Shown in pieces: positions 29,111 to 39,950 of a stretch of DNA of 64,000 nucleotides. The position numbers were made by a program, and so were the translations under genes. This DNA is from Rhodocollybia butyracea (Eukaryota > Basidiomycota > Agaricomycetes > Agaricales > Omphalotaceae), in contig JADNRY010000055.1 of the NCBI GenBank assembly GCA_015501585.1, positions 220,671 through 284,670 of the forward strand, read 5' to 3'. Under the pieces are notes generated by a model. It was not told where the DNA came from. It did not search any database and worked only from the letters and a program-made list of their open reading frames with translations. The number at the start of each line of letters is the position of its first letter. Position 1 is the first letter of the stretch.

Positions 29111-32100
29111 ATGTCTACTACCCCTTCCGCTCCTACTACCCAACCTACTCAGACTACTTCGAGTACACAGACCACTATGACCGCGCCGACTATTCCGAGT
29201 GATTGGACCATCCCTAGTGGTGGAAATTCACTCTTCCCTCGTGACACTAAGCTCAAAGGTGAAACGAATTTTTCGTCTTGGTCTGCCGTCTTCCTCGCTG
29301 GTGCTCGCACAGTAGGATGTCAGTCTATTTTGTCAGGCGCGCTTGTTTGTCCTTCCGATACCGACACTAAGTATCTTATCTGGCAACGGATGGATTCTTA
29401 TATGATGAACATGCTTCTCCAGTGTATCTCTGAGAGCATGGTCAGCATGGTAGAAGGTCTTACGAGCGCCGCCGCCTATAAACGACTTTCGGGTACTTAT
29501 GGTCCTCAGGGTTCTGGTCTCATCATGACGTTCTTCTCCCGACTCACCCGCCGACTTCCGCTCCAGCATAGCTTTGATTCTTTGTCTGCCCATCTTCAGG
29601 GTTTCGAATCCGCTCTGCAGGATATCTGGAAAGCTGGGTACGTTGTGGAGGAAGGGTTTGCCTCTGCTATTCTTGTCACTACTCTCCCCAATGAGGAAGG
29701 TGCGACCGGGTCTTGGCACACCTGGATCCGCAGTTTCTCTCTCACCTCCAGCACTACTCTTGAGTCGACTGTCCAACAGATTTTAGGTTCTTACCGTTCA
29801 GCTCATCCTGACAAGAACTCTAATTCCGGCATGTCGAACGTAGAAGCCGCCGTCGCTGTGCTCGAACGCTCCTATGCGGCCCGTGGAGATTATTATTGTG
29901 TCAACTGCCACACTCCCGGTCACACCAAGGATTTTTGCCGTAAGCCCGGTGGTGGGAAACATGCTATGGAGGCTAAGGGAGGTAACAGAAAGGGGAAAAA
30001 TAAGAAGAAGGGCAAAGAGAAAGCCCACCATGTGGATAGTGGGGGAGGAGGTGAAACTGAGCAGTCTACCTCATCACATTTCGTAGAATCTTCTTCGGGC
30101 GCCAATATTATCGATTTCTCTGCTTACCCGGTGACCGAGACTTCTACAAATGTGAATTCCTCCCAGCCTATGTCTGAGTCAGTGTATCCAGCTGGTACTA
30201 CTGCCGATAGGCCTCCCATCATTATCGACTCTGGTACTACGTCTCACATTCATTCTGTTCGTGCCGACTTCATGTCTTTCCACCATCCGGCCATTTCTCA
30301 GAAGGTTACTGGATTTGGTCATGGTACTATGAAGATTGCAGGTCGAGGTATAGCCGTTTTTCTTGCGCGTCGTCGCCATCGTCAACTTGTCCGTCTCAAT
30401 CTGAAGGACACTGCTTTCGTTCCTGACTCCTCTCCTACCCTCATTTCCGTTTCCCGACTCGACGAAGCTAAGTGTTATACTGTCTTTGGCGCAGGGAAAT
30501 GTGTAACATTCAGTAAGGATGATGCTGGTACTTTTATCCAGCGCCTTATTGATGAGGAGGATGTTGTTTTCACTGGAACGAAGGACGATTCTCGACTTTA
30601 TCACCTTGACTCTGCTCCCTCCACCTCTGCGTTTACATCTTCCACCTCGGACAAACCTCTGCTTTACTCCAAACTGGTTCAGCTTCATAACGAGCTTGGG
30701 CATTTGAACTATCCCGCTTGTCGTGACTTGTACCGTTTGGGTACGCTTGAGGGGATGACCGTGAAACTTACGGCCTCAGAATTGGCTGCAGAACCCCCCA
30801 TCTGTGACGCCTGTGCGCAGGGAAAGCTCACCCGTGCGCGCTTTCCTGAATCGAACTCTAGAGCTTCAGAGCCACTGGGCCTAGTTCACTCAGATCTTTG
30901 GGGACCAGCTCCGGTCTTGACCATGACCGGCATGGGGTATCTCATCACGTTTCTTGATGATTGCTCCCGTATGGCTTGGGGTTACTTGCTTCGCCGCAAG
31001 AGTGATGCTTTTACTGCTTTTAAGCAGTGGTTAGTTGAAGTAGAGAAGGTAACCGGCAAAAAGTTGAAGGTTTTCCGCACTGACAATGGTGGGGAATATA
31101 TAACCAACGAGTGGCGCGATTGGATGAAGGAGCATGGTATCCGCTGGGAAAAGACCGCTCCTTACACTCCTGAACAGAACGGCCGTTCTGAGCGCCTCAA
31201 TCGTACAATTTTTGACCGGGTACGCACTATCCTTATTCACTCTCAACTTCCTCTCTCTATGTGGGGCTACGCTGTCTGGTACATTCTTAATATCCGTGCC
31301 CGGACTTATGCTAGTCCTCTACCCAAAGGGGAGACACCCTATCATCTCTGGTACAAGAAGCACCCTGACCGTCGAAAATTGCATTCTTTTGGATGTAAAG
31401 TTTGGGTATACAACAACTCACAGGAGCATAAACTTGACGCTCGTGGTACTCCTGGTATTTTTCTAGGTTTTGACGAGACTCGGGTGGCGTACTATGTGTA
31501 CACGCCAGGTAAAGGTGTACGTTCAGCAATCTCTGTGAAGTTTGATGACAACACTAATGGAGATGGACTTTTGAGCGCCGCGGGGGAGTCCTATGATTAT
31601 TCGTCTCTCAAAAATCCTACTTATAAAGATGACGATGAGTTTTCCCCTATAACCGCTCCATCCGCTCTCCCACCTGACCCTCCTGTTCCTGTTCCTCCTG
31701 CTACTCCTCCACCTCGTGCCCCTCGTCCTAATCCCCGCATGCCTTCTGATGCTACACCTGCTAAGACTCGCTCTCGTGCGAGAGCAGAAGTCCAGCCACA
31801 GATTGATGAGGATATTCCTCCGCATGTTGAGCTTGATATGGATGATAGCGGGGATGAGGGGGAGATGCCCGAACTGGCTCATATCTTGAGTGGTGAAATT
31901 CCATTCAATGTTTCGCAGGCTCTCAACTCTCCCGATCATGCAGAGTGGGAAGCCGCTTGTCATTACGAGCTTAACCAGCTCTTGGAGACTGGGACTTACT
32001 CTCTCGTTCCACCACCTCCTGACCGTAAGGCCATTGGTACACGCTGGGTCTTTGCTATCAAGCGCAATGCCGACACTCAGGCCATTGAGGTCTACCGAGC

Positions 32101-33475
32101 TCGACTTGTAGCTCAGGGTTTTACCCAAATTCCGGGTATTGACTTTGTCGATATCCACGCTCCGACTGCTCGTATTGAATCCATTCGTGGTATTGCAACC
32201 GTAGCGGCCATCCAGGATTGGGAAATTCATGTCATTGATGTGAAATCTGCTTATCTTAATAGCACCATCCCTGATGACCAGCCAACGTATGTGAAGCAAC
32301 CGCCCGGATTTGCAGTCAGAGGAAAGGATTCGTGGGTTTGGAAGCTTAACAAGGCACTCTATGGACTTAAGCAGTCTGGTTTTCTCTGGTATGAGAAACT
32401 AAAAAGTGTTTTGGTTGAACTTGGCTTTCAGGTTTGCATTTCCGATCCTTGTGTCTTCTTTCGTCGTTCTTCCGATGGAATAATCATCATTGCAACTCAC
32501 GTCGATGATCTAGCTCTCTTTGGTTCCTCCATCCTACAGATTATTCAATTCAAGGATGAGTTCCGTACTCATTTTGATATCTCGGATAAGGGGGAGATCT
32601 CTCAATTTTTGGGTATGACTGTTACTCGTGATAGATCTGCTCGAACCATTTCCTTTTCCCAACGTTCCTACATCTTGTCTCTCATTTCGCGTTTCCGACT
32701 TGATGATGCTCACCCCGTTGGAACACCCATGGAAAAGACGGTATTGTCCAAAGCTGATTGTCCTTCTGATGATTCTCCTGAACAGAGAGAGATGCGCTTG
32801 GTGCCCTACGCTGAAGGTGTTGGTTCTCTCATGCACGCCTCCACTCGAACGCGCCCGGACATCACTCGCAGCACCCAACAAGTAGCGCAGTTCATGCATA
32901 ATCCCGGTCATATCCACTGGAAAGCAGTGAAACGGATTATTCGCTATTTGAAGGGGACTGTTGACTTCGTCCTCGTCCTTGGTGGCAAGTCACTCCTTTT
33001 CTTTGCCTATACCGACTCCAACTTTGTTGATCACCTTGAACATGGTCGTTCGGTGTCTGGCGCCGCCCTCACTTTCGGTACAGGTTGTTTTTCCTGGTAT
33101 ACGAGGAAACAGACTGCTGTTGCGACTTCCACCAGTGAAGCCGAATATTATGCAGCTGGATCTTGTGGTAGGGAAGTTGTTTGGTTCCGCTCCCTTCTCC
33201 AGGAACTCGACTTCACTCAACCTGAACCAACTCAGATGTTTGTTGATTCATCTTCGGCTTTGAAGAACATTAATTCCGACCAAGTCACTAATGCAAACAA
33301 ACATATCAAAATTCACCACCACTGGATTCGTGAAGCGGTTCATTGCGGTGATATTCAGACAGCTGTTGTTGCTTCTAGGGATAATGTCGCCGACATATTC
33401 ACCAAAGCTCTTGATGGTGAAACTCATCGACAGGCAACTCGACTACTGGGACTTGTCCCAATGCATTCTCGTTGA
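29111..33475 (+). CDS. Copia Gag-Pol polyprotein, complete
   Basis: 1,454 codons, the usual length for a complete Copia polyprotein. In order: Gag with zinc knuckle C-V-N-C-H-T-P-G-H-T-K-D-F-C (about residue 265); aspartic protease I-I-D-S-G-T-T-S-H; integrase zinc site (H-N-E-L-G-H, C-D-A-C) and catalytic blocks V-H-S-D-L-W-G-P, R-T-D-N-G-G-E-Y and Q-N-G-R-S-E-R-L-N-R; a Pro-rich linker; RT with D-V-K-S-A-Y-L-N and active site H-V-D-D-L-A-L-F; RNase H with Y-T-D-S-N-F and T-S-E-A-E-Y-Y. All catalytic acids seem in place, so the element is probably still competent. The start ATG at 29111 is the first of the frame. Confidence 0.96.
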   Translation: MSTTPSAPTTQPTQTTSSTQTTMTAPTIPSDWTIPSGGNSLFPRDTKLKGETNFSSWSAVFLAGARTVGCQSILSGALVCPSDTDTKYLIWQRMDSYMMNMLLQCISESMVSMVEGLTSAAAYKRLSGTYGPQGSGLIMTFFSRLTRRLPLQHSFDSLSAHLQGFESALQDIWKAGYVVEEGFASAILVTTLPNEEGATGSWHTWIRSFSLTSSTTLESTVQQILGSYRSAHPDKNSNSGMSNVEAAVAVLERSYAARGDYYCVNCHTPGHTKDFCRKPGGGKHAMEAKGGNRKGKNKKKGKEKAHHVDSGGGGETEQSTSSHFVESSSGANIIDFSAYPVTETSTNVNSSQPMSESVYPAGTTADRPPIIIDSGTTSHIHSVRADFMSFHHPAISQKVTGFGHGTMKIAGRGIAVFLARRRHRQLVRLNLKDTAFVPDSSPTLISVSRLDEAKCYTVFGAGKCVTFSKDDAGTFIQRLIDEEDVVFTGTKDDSRLYHLDSAPSTSAFTSSTSDKPLLYSKLVQLHNELGHLNYPACRDLYRLGTLEGMTVKLTASELAAEPPICDACAQGKLTRARFPESNSRASEPLGLVHSDLWGPAPVLTMTGMGYLITFLDDCSRMAWGYLLRRKSDAFTAFKQWLVEVEKVTGKKLKVFRTDNGGEYITNEWRDWMKEHGIRWEKTAPYTPEQNGRSERLNRTIFDRVRTILIHSQLPLSMWGYAVWYILNIRARTYASPLPKGETPYHLWYKKHPDRRKLHSFGCKVWVYNNSQEHKLDARGTPGIFLGFDETRVAYYVYTPGKGVRSAISVKFDDNTNGDGLLSAAGESYDYSSLKNPTYKDDDEFSPITAPSALPPDPPVPVPPATPPPRAPRPNPRMPSDATPAKTRSRARAEVQPQIDEDIPPHVELDMDDSGDEGEMPELAHILSGEIPFNVSQALNSPDHAEWEAACHYELNQLLETGTYSLVPPPPDRKAIGTRWVFAIKRNADTQAIEVYRARLVAQGFTQIPGIDFVDIHAPTARIESIRGIATVAAIQDWEIHVIDVKSAYLNSTIPDDQPTYVKQPPGFAVRGKDSWVWKLNKALYGLKQSGFLWYEKLKSVLVELGFQVCISDPCVFFRRSSDGIIIIATHVDDLALFGSSILQIIQFKDEFRTHFDISDKGEISQFLGMTVTRDRSARTISFSQRSYILSLISRFRLDDAHPVGTPMEKTVLSKADCPSDDSPEQREMRLVPYAEGVGSLMHASTRTRPDITRSTQQVAQFMHNPGHIHWKAVKRIIRYLKGTVDFVLVLGGKSLLFFAYTDSNFVDHLEHGRSVSGAALTFGTGCFSWYTRKQTAVATSTSEAEYYAAGSCGREVVWFRSLLQELDFTQPEPTQMFVDSSSALKNINSDQVTNANKHIKIHHHWIREAVHCGDIQTAVVASRDNVADIFTKALDGETHRQATRLLGLVPMHSR

Positions 33476-33482
33476 GGGGGAG

Positions 33483-33830
33483 TGTTGGATATTCGGTCCG
33501 CGGTATATGGCCGCCGGTATGTACAGCTCCAATACCGAGTAGATATCAGACCCGAGTTCTTATCATTTGTTTTAACTTTTATTTCACTGATACGGATTTC
33601 TACTTATACTGTACGTATCGACGTTCCCTTCTTTTCCTCAGCCTTCATCACTTCTGGCTGAGGTATGTCTATTATACTTATGCTCTATGTCCATTATGCT
33701 CATACTGTACCTATAGCTTAGTTGTACATCGTACTAACGTGTCTCTTAGGTATGGTAATATGATTAAGCCTTCATCACTTCTGGCTGAGCTTAGTTGTAC
33801 ATCGTACTAACGTGTCTCTTAGTTCCAACA
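33483..33830 (+). repeat. 3' LTR of Copia element 2
   Basis: 348-bp copy of the 5' LTR, preceded by the polypurine tract at 33473-33482 and followed by target duplication TCCAT. Confidence 0.95.
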
Positions 33831-34188
33831 TCCATGACACCCGAGGGGCTTCAGGCAAAGCTTGACGTGTTCTTCTCCTGGTGTAGTTGCAACTCCACCA
33901 AGGAGGCTCCCAGTGTTTCTGATAGATGGTAACCCAATTGAGCTGGTCCTCAGTTACAAGTACGTTGGTCTGCACTTTGTGTCAACTCATCGATATGTTC
34001 TTGCAGCACACTATAGCCCAAAAGCTTCCAAGGCAAGGAATGTTGCTCAGGCGTCCTTTGCTTTAGACTCAGCCATCGGCTGCCTCCCTCCACGGGAGGG
34101 TGTGATCTTGTACATGGCCTGGGTTGACCCACATCTCACTTTTTGATGTGAGATTGCTTTAGACGTTGATCTCTCACTGCTCAGCAAG

Positions 34189-35164
34189 TAGCTTGGTGAC
34201 CAATCCCTCTATGAGGTTCGTCGATTAACATGAAACCTCGATAGAGGGCTTGGGAAACTGGCTCCGGACCGTGGCAGAGACTTTTTTTCACCTGTTATAG
34301 ATTTTAAGAGTTGCCTATTTAGGATCAGATCGTTAGGCCCGTTAGTCCGCAAGGGCTGAACATGTTAACGCAATCAAAAATTTACTACTTTACATACTTT
34401 ACTTACTTCTTCAACGCGTCTATCATTTACAGGATGCGCAAAGTACCAACATTACCCTCATATGGCATCCAGCAATCAATTCTCATTGTTTTCGCTCTTG
34501 AATTACAAACACGATGCTTCAAAATTGGAGAAATCTATGATGAAATTGACCGAGTTTCGTCCAAAGCTGAAGAGAAATCGAAAAAGTAAAAAAGATGCTG
34601 AACCTACTTTTGCAGTACCGGATTATCCAGCTGTTCATCAGCACTCTGGGCCATCGACGTCTCCTGTATTGTTACCGCCGCTGCCGCCATCTCCAAGGAT
34701 CACAACATTTCTTCCAGCTACTCCATTACAAACACGCGTCGACTGCGTAGATCTCCTTCCAGGAATATCTGGGCTTGATCTTGACGAACCCTTTGTCTCG
34801 CCAGTCCAGCACAGGTCCTTTCGAAGCACTGCGCTATTTGATTCTTCATATCCATTGCTAGAGAATGTCGAACGGGTTGTCACGAACAATATCCAGAGCT
34901 TGTGAGACAGTAATAGGCCCTTCGAAGGCCATTCTCACATTGACACGATGAGGAAGTATGTAAAGTAGTAAATTTTTGATTGCGTTAACGCATTCGGCCC
35001 TTGCGGACTAACGGGCCTAACGATCTGATCCTAAATAGGCAACTCTTAAAATCTATAACAGGTGAAAAAAAGTCTCTGCCACGGTCCGGAGCCGGTTTCC
35101 CAAGCCCTCTATCGAGGTTTCATGTTAATCGACAAACCTCATAGAGGGATTGGTCACCAAGCTA
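34189..35164 (+). mobile_element. Long-TIR element (Mutator-like), right arm copy
   Basis: Mirror copy of 20614-21589, with TIRs of about 210 bp and 9-bp duplication CTCAGCAAG (34180-34188 and 35165-35173). The LINE frame L-L-S-K-L-E-Q-I-Q is restored when the element and one duplication are removed. The two TIRs of one copy differ at a few places (for example GGGCTGAACATG against GGGCCGAATGCG), so the insertion is not brand new. Confidence 0.8.
34462..34905 (+). CDS. 147-residue cargo protein of the TIR element, right
   Basis: Same frame as in the left arm. No transposase motif, no known domain recognised; basic K-L-K-R-N-R-K-S-K-K segment and Pro-rich P-P-L-P-P-S-P segment. Function unknown. 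Confidence 0.4.
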   Translation: MASSNQFSLFSLLNYKHDASKLEKSMMKLTEFRPKLKRNRKSKKDAEPTFAVPDYPAVHQHSGPSTSPVLLPPLPPSPRITTFLPATPLQTRVDCVDLLPGISGLDLDEPFVSPVQHRSFRSTALFDSSYPLLENVERVVTNNIQSL

Positions 35165-35173
35165 CTCAGCAAG

Positions 35174-36055
35174 TTGGAACAGATCCAGCACATGTTCCTA
35201 CGCTGGCTGCTGGGGGTTGGGCGCCAGTCGCTGCTGGCCCCCCTGTTTTTGGAGTTGGGCATGCAACCACTACATTACCGTCGTATCAGTCTGGCTATCG
35301 CCTATCTCCACTCACTGCTCCTCCTTCCCGATTGCCGGATAGCCCGGGATGCCTTGGCTAACTCACTATGTCTAATGCGTGAGGGGCACCCGGCGTGGGC
35401 CAATGACCTGTGTCTGGTACTGCAGCGACTGCCTATACCTATCCAATGTTCCATTAATGACCTGGTGGACCCCAACAGGCTCTCACAGCTCACTGATGAG
35501 GTCAGGTCGACGTGTTGGACATCCCTTACTAACAATGTCCAGGCCGCGGTACATGTCCACCTGCTGCACAACAGGGTTGAGTACGATTCACAGGGTCGGA
35601 GCGTGCCACCTCCACACTCCTTGCAACTGCAGACATATCTGCATGCGATAACAGTCCCAAAGCATTGCCATGCGTTCACTTGGTTGATAACTTTGAATCA
35701 TGCGCTATCTGTGGAGCGATTACGCTATGACGAGAGGTATAGGCCGCACATCCTGCGGGAATTCAGGTTGTGTTGTTTCTGCAGGCAGGCGGTGGAAGAT
35801 GAGTGCCATGCACTCCTGGGCTGTGGAGGTCATCTTGGTCTGGTATACCTGCGTCAGCGATTCCTGGTGGACATGGAGGCGGTAGCGCCGGACCTGGCCG
35901 CTGCCCGTCAGAGGTTGTCTGACTATAGTTTCCTGGCCAGGTTCTTGTTTGACCAACGGGTCCTGACCCTAGCTGCAAAGTTTGTATTTGATGTACTGAA
36001 TGTCTTCTCTGGCCAGGAGCCTTATATTCCTGAACCACACGTGTATGTTACATAG
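35174..36055 (+). pseudogene. LINE C-terminal region, right arm
   Basis: Open frame continuing from L-E-Q-I-Q-H-M-F-L-R-W to a stop at 36055, mirror of 19723-20604. It carries the zinc-knuckle-like C-x2-C...H-x4-C. In LINE proteins this C-terminal part helps bind nucleic acid. Cut off from its RT by the TIR element and a TGA. Confidence 0.7.
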
Positions 36056-36401
36056 TTTGGAATAACGACTTCTAAAACATCTACTCTAGACTTTGAGGAA
36101 ATTCTTTACTTTAAAAATCTGAGAAATTTGCGCTGCTGTACTATACTCGTGTACACAATTGGCTCTGTGTGCCGGGGTGATTAGCTTCACCTCGCCACAG
36201 CAGGGTTGGTTGTGTGCATCTGCGGCACACATATGGCGCAGTGTGTGTTGCGTGGGCCTCGGCTGTGGAGGATAAGATAGGCAGACGTGAGAATCGGCAT
36301 CTTATCACATCGTTAAGCGCCTTACGCTAAACTCAACCCGATTCTCAATGTCGCCAACGTCTTCCGAAATACTCTACTTCTAAAAAGCTTTTTTCCTCGA
36401 G

Positions 36402-37900
36402 ATGACGGACAACTCTGCACCACCCAGGCTTCTCAAACGTTTCCAACCTCATGATTCTTCTTTCGACCAGTCGACTCGCACTAAACGGACGCATATATCC
36501 CTGGAAGTAAACAACGCGTTGAAAAAACTTCCGCTGAAGACAATCCTAAAAAAGAACGTGGAAATTGGCACTCGTAATGACAGCCGCAGGGAAAAGTATC
36601 TGGAGAGAGAGATGGCACGTGCTAGACATGCGCAGGCAGTGACAGAAACAATTCCAGGTGCCGCGCCTCCGAGACGGCCAGTAGAGGCGGACATGGAAAT
36701 CTCGGATGTGGAATCTACCATATCTCTCGAGGATGAAGTCTTCAATGGTCTCAGGAAGGACCCCACAATCTTTACAGAACTCATGCCTATCTTGGGCTCC
36801 CATGCTATTGTGGAGATGAGGAAGGCTAATGAAGAAGACAAGAAAGAGAGGTTAAGCATTGGTAGTACCTCTGGTGGAGCTACTGACCACCAAAGCCAAG
36901 TTTCTGTTTTCGCAGGGCCAGAACCTCCTGTCCAACTCGTCACACGTAGTGCAGCTCAGCCCATACGCATCATCTTCCCAGACGTGTTCTTTGAAACAGC
37001 ACCCCACAGTTATGTTTTTCCCCTCGCCTTCTTTTACCCACCAACCGCCGAGAAAATCATCAACAAAATCCATCTCTACAAACAGTACAGAGTTCCAGGC
37101 ATGACAACGAAAACATATGTTATTGACATCAACGATATTGTGAAGAAGTTGAAGGACGAGAAGGATATTGGACCTCTAAAGGATGAGGACCTCCTTTATA
37201 ACCAGTGGTTCGAGGCCACTAACCAGTATTTTGCTTTCAAGCTCCAGCGATATGGCAATGATCCCGAAAGCCCTCATCCGAAGTTTTTCAAGTATCACTT
37301 TGGTTTTTCAGGAACCAACGTGATTCCGAGAAGTATTTTAACCTTTGGCTTCCAAAAGAAATCAAGATGCGAGCTAGCCACTATGCTCATAACGAGAGCT
37401 TTCCTGCATCTTATTATGACAACCAGTGGTCCCTGGTCAAATCAGAGGCTTCAGCTTACCGGATTCTCGCCGAGTTGAAACAGCTTTCCTCCTCTTACTC
37501 TCACTCTGGTGGGAAGAATTCATACAACTCTGTGTTGTATTCAGCTTCGGCTTCAACCTCCACTCTTGCTCCTAACATGGATGCCAAGTCCTTTCCAGAT
37601 CGCACTCGGCTCGTCCTTCCGGAACCAAGGTGCATCGGATGTGGTAGGAAGGGACACGTTTTGCAGGAGAAAGACTCAGGCGTACATGGTGCTTTCCCCT
37701 TCTGTGATTGGGACCGCGGTACAGGCATTATCCGAGCAAAGAACGGAGTTAACAGAGGTAAACAAATCTGCGTTGGATTCAACGCGATCGTCACTTGCAA
37801 GTTCGGTGATGGATGTGCCTTTGCCCACATCTGCTCGTTATGTGGAGGCTCCCACTCCGCTCGCGAGCGTCACTCCTCTTGTTCCTGCAGAACCGACTAA
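36402..37900 (+). pseudogene. DIRS-like Gag protein, frameshifted
   Basis: The N-terminal frame 36402-37478 starts at an ATG 135 bp beyond the palindrome edge. It encodes a charged, coiled region and a block with F-E-A-T-N-Q-Y-F. Near 37310-37370 coding shifts to another frame that carries L-W-L-P-K-E-I-K-M-R, then a Ser-rich linker, a C-x2-C-G-R-K-G-H zinc-knuckle-like motif and a Cys/His-rich C-x8-C-x5-C-x3-H cluster (C-K-F-G-D-G-C-A-F-A-H). These finger types are usual in the Gag-like protein of basidiomycete DIRS elements. Confidence 0.6.
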
Positions 37901-38068
37901 TCCTTTTGAAGACAATTTTTTGCTGGACCCTCTTAATTTTCATGACTTCAAAGATGTTATGCTACCCAGACAGCCAGCTTCCGACGCTTCTCTGTTAGAG
38001 AGAGAAATTTTTTATTGCATCACTACTCCTTATGACGCCACTGCCTTTGAAGCTGACTTACAGCAGTA

Positions 38069-38385
38069 GCATCAGGAAAAGCTGTTTTTGCCTAGGTGAC
38101 CCCAGAGTGGCCTAACTGGGGAACACCTGGGCAAACCTGGGCAAACCTAGGCTTGCCCTGGGTTTGCCTAGGATACCCTAGGGAATCCTCAAGAGCCTTG
38201 ACTGGCAAGGGACGAAGGAGCACCTGGGCAAGCCTGGGCAAACCTAGGCTTGCCTAGGGAATCCTCAAGAGCCTTGACTGGCAAGGGACAAGCCCAAATT
38301 CCTAGGATGCCATAGGATTCATAGGTCACTTAGTTTGCTTTAGGCCACTCTGGGGTCACCTAGGCAAAAATGGCTTTTCCTGATG
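38069..38385. mobile_element. MITE with 46-bp terminal inverted repeats
   Basis: About 316 bp. Ends read CATCAGGAAAAGC and the inverse, with an inverted repeat of about 46 bp having two mismatches. The inside is built of repeats of CACCTGGGCAAACCTGGG type and a duplicated segment ending CAAGAGCCTTGACTGGCAAG. Removing it with one TA restores the RT frame (Q-Q-Y-N-L-S), so the target duplication is TA (Tc1/mariner-like). No coding capacity. Confidence 0.75.
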
Positions 38386-38888
38386 TATAATCTTTCAGAC
38401 CGTTTTCCCCTGCTCATTTGCTATCTCTCTCAAGGTTTTCCGCTAGGCTATATGCCACATATTGAACATACAACAGTCATTCCAAATCACGCTTCGGTCA
38501 AAAAACATTCAGGCATAATCATGGATTTTCTTGCGGAAGAGGAGAAAGCACTACGCGTATCGGGTCCTTTCTCACAGGTCACTCTGGAACGTATTCTCGG
38601 TGGTCCCTTTATTTCAGTACCGCTTATAGTGGCAGAAGCGGACCAGGGACCAGGCAAACCAGCAAAATATTGTATATGCAGTAACGCATCCAAAGGGGGT
38701 TTCAACCAGGATGGTATCTGGGTGAATAGCATCAATTCAAATGTTGAGAAGGAGAAGTTCCCGACAACTTTTGACACTGCATCTAAAGTCGCTCATTGGG
38801 TGAGTTTCTTTCCTTGTAAAACTTTTAACTTGTTTCTTCATTTGGAATACCATTCCAATGTTTCGCTAGTCATGGCATACCCACAGTT

Positions 38889-39033
38889 CATTCATAATCA
38901 TAATTTATTCATGGATTACCACTACCGAAGCAACGTACCATGTTAATTCATCCACTTATTATCCATGATTATAATTTATTCCATGGATTACCGCTACTGA
39001 AGCAATGTACCATGTTCATTCATCCACTTATTA
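38889..39033 (+). repeat. Tandem duplication of about 72 bp in an RT intron
   Basis: Two imperfect copies of a unit containing ATAATTTATT, ATGGATTACC and TTCATCCACTTATTA, followed by a third partial trace. It lies in the predicted intron 38800-39145 of the DIRS RT gene. Confidence 0.6.
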
Positions 39034-39328
39034 CTATTCATGGATGCACCCTATTGGGCATCATATCATGATTCATTTATGTGTCTATGCTTTATTAGAC
39101 TGAAATCCTTATCCGTCGAATCCATTTGTTTATTCTTATCTCCAAGGTTGCTGTTGCTCCTCCATTAACACAAGCCTGTACAATGGACATCAAAAAATTC
39201 CACCGCACCATTCCCATCAACCACGACACAAACCCTTTCTATTTTTGCAAGATCCACATGGCGAGTTCTGGCTCAACCACGTCCCTGGTTTCAGTTACTC
39301 ACCTGCCAGCAGCAACGCAGGTATGGTC

Positions 39329-39950
39329 AGGACCCCTGATTATGGGACTGGAACCCATTTCCGGGACGATCCAAACAAAGGCATTTTTGACCGAACCAGT
39401 TTTCGCTCAATTTGGCCCAAATTTGCCCGAAATTTGGATTCGGGTTGCTCCCAGTCCCGGTTTTTGACCGAAAATTTGCCCATGGGTTAATTTTTGCGCC
39501 TATAAGCTACCTGAGCCATTTTTTAAGCTATCTAGACATTCTGGAGACTGTAAGAAGCAAAATAAATAGTTCAAAACCCTAAAACTTCTGTTGCGCTCAA
39601 AAACAACATTGATCTCATTGTGTGCCATTTTTTGGCCATTTTCAAGCCATTTTACAGAGAGAGCATTGCACAATGCGACGTGTTGGGGCCCACAACTGAA
39701 TTTGAAGTGTCTATTATCATATCTACACTAGATAATACAGATTATAGGCCATGGTCTGCTGCAGTAAAGTAGTTTGCGAAAACTATGAAAATTTGACTTA
39801 GATTTGGCCCATTTTTGCCCAAAAATCCGGGTCTGGGTTCTCGCCCAAGCTGGTCCTTTTTGCCTGAACCTGAGTATGGGATAGGGCCAAAATCAGACCG
39901 ATTTTTGACCGAACTGGGAAGAGGGATCGCCCCCAATAATCTGGGGTCCT
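39329..39950. mobile_element. hAT-type MITE
   Basis: 622 bp, ends AGGACCCCTGATTATGGG and the inverse of AGGACCCCAGATTATTGGG. The 8-bp target duplication GTATGGTC (39321-39328 and 39951-39958) is the hAT signature. Excising it restores the RT frame N-A-G-M-V-S-A-A-A-R-E-I-W. The inside has repeated TTTTTGACCGAA and TTTGCCC motifs but no transposase. Confidence 0.8.

Larger units (their letters stand above)
28664..33830 (+). mobile_element. Young intact Ty1/Copia retrotransposon
   Basis: 5,167 bp, bounded by 348-bp LTRs (28664-29011 and 33483-33830) that look identical, begin TGTTGGA and end TCCAACA. The target duplication is TCCAT (28659-28663 and 33831-33835). The primer-binding site GGTTATGGGCCCCGAG (29012 onward) fits the initiator tRNA-Met half, and the polypurine tract GAGGGGGAG lies just before the 3' LTR. 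One uninterrupted polyprotein frame fills the inside. It is absent from the mirror site in the left arm (about 21943), so it inserted after the palindrome formed. Confidence 0.96.
25314..36266 (+). repeat. Right arm of the palindrome (with Copia insertion)
   Basis: Mirror image of 19512-25291. It is 10,953 bp long because of a 5,172-bp Copia insertion including its target duplication; without it the arm is 5,781 bp. It ends at GGCTGT (36266), where the DIRS-like region begins. This end lacks the extra tail seen outside the left arm. Confidence 0.95.

Noticed and set aside
30179..30703. 174-codon and other minus-strand frames inside the young Copia
   Set aside because: They are antisense to an intact polyprotein frame with all family motifs.
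19512..36266. Palindrome as two independent insertions of one LINE
   Set aside because: Both copies share identical internal mutations, the same 5' truncation point and the same TIR element insertion, so one inverted duplication is needed.
19512..36266. Palindrome as a pure assembly or amplification artefact
   Set aside because: Not fully excluded, but single-base differences, a one-base indel and a Copia element with proper target duplication in only one arm argue for a real structure.
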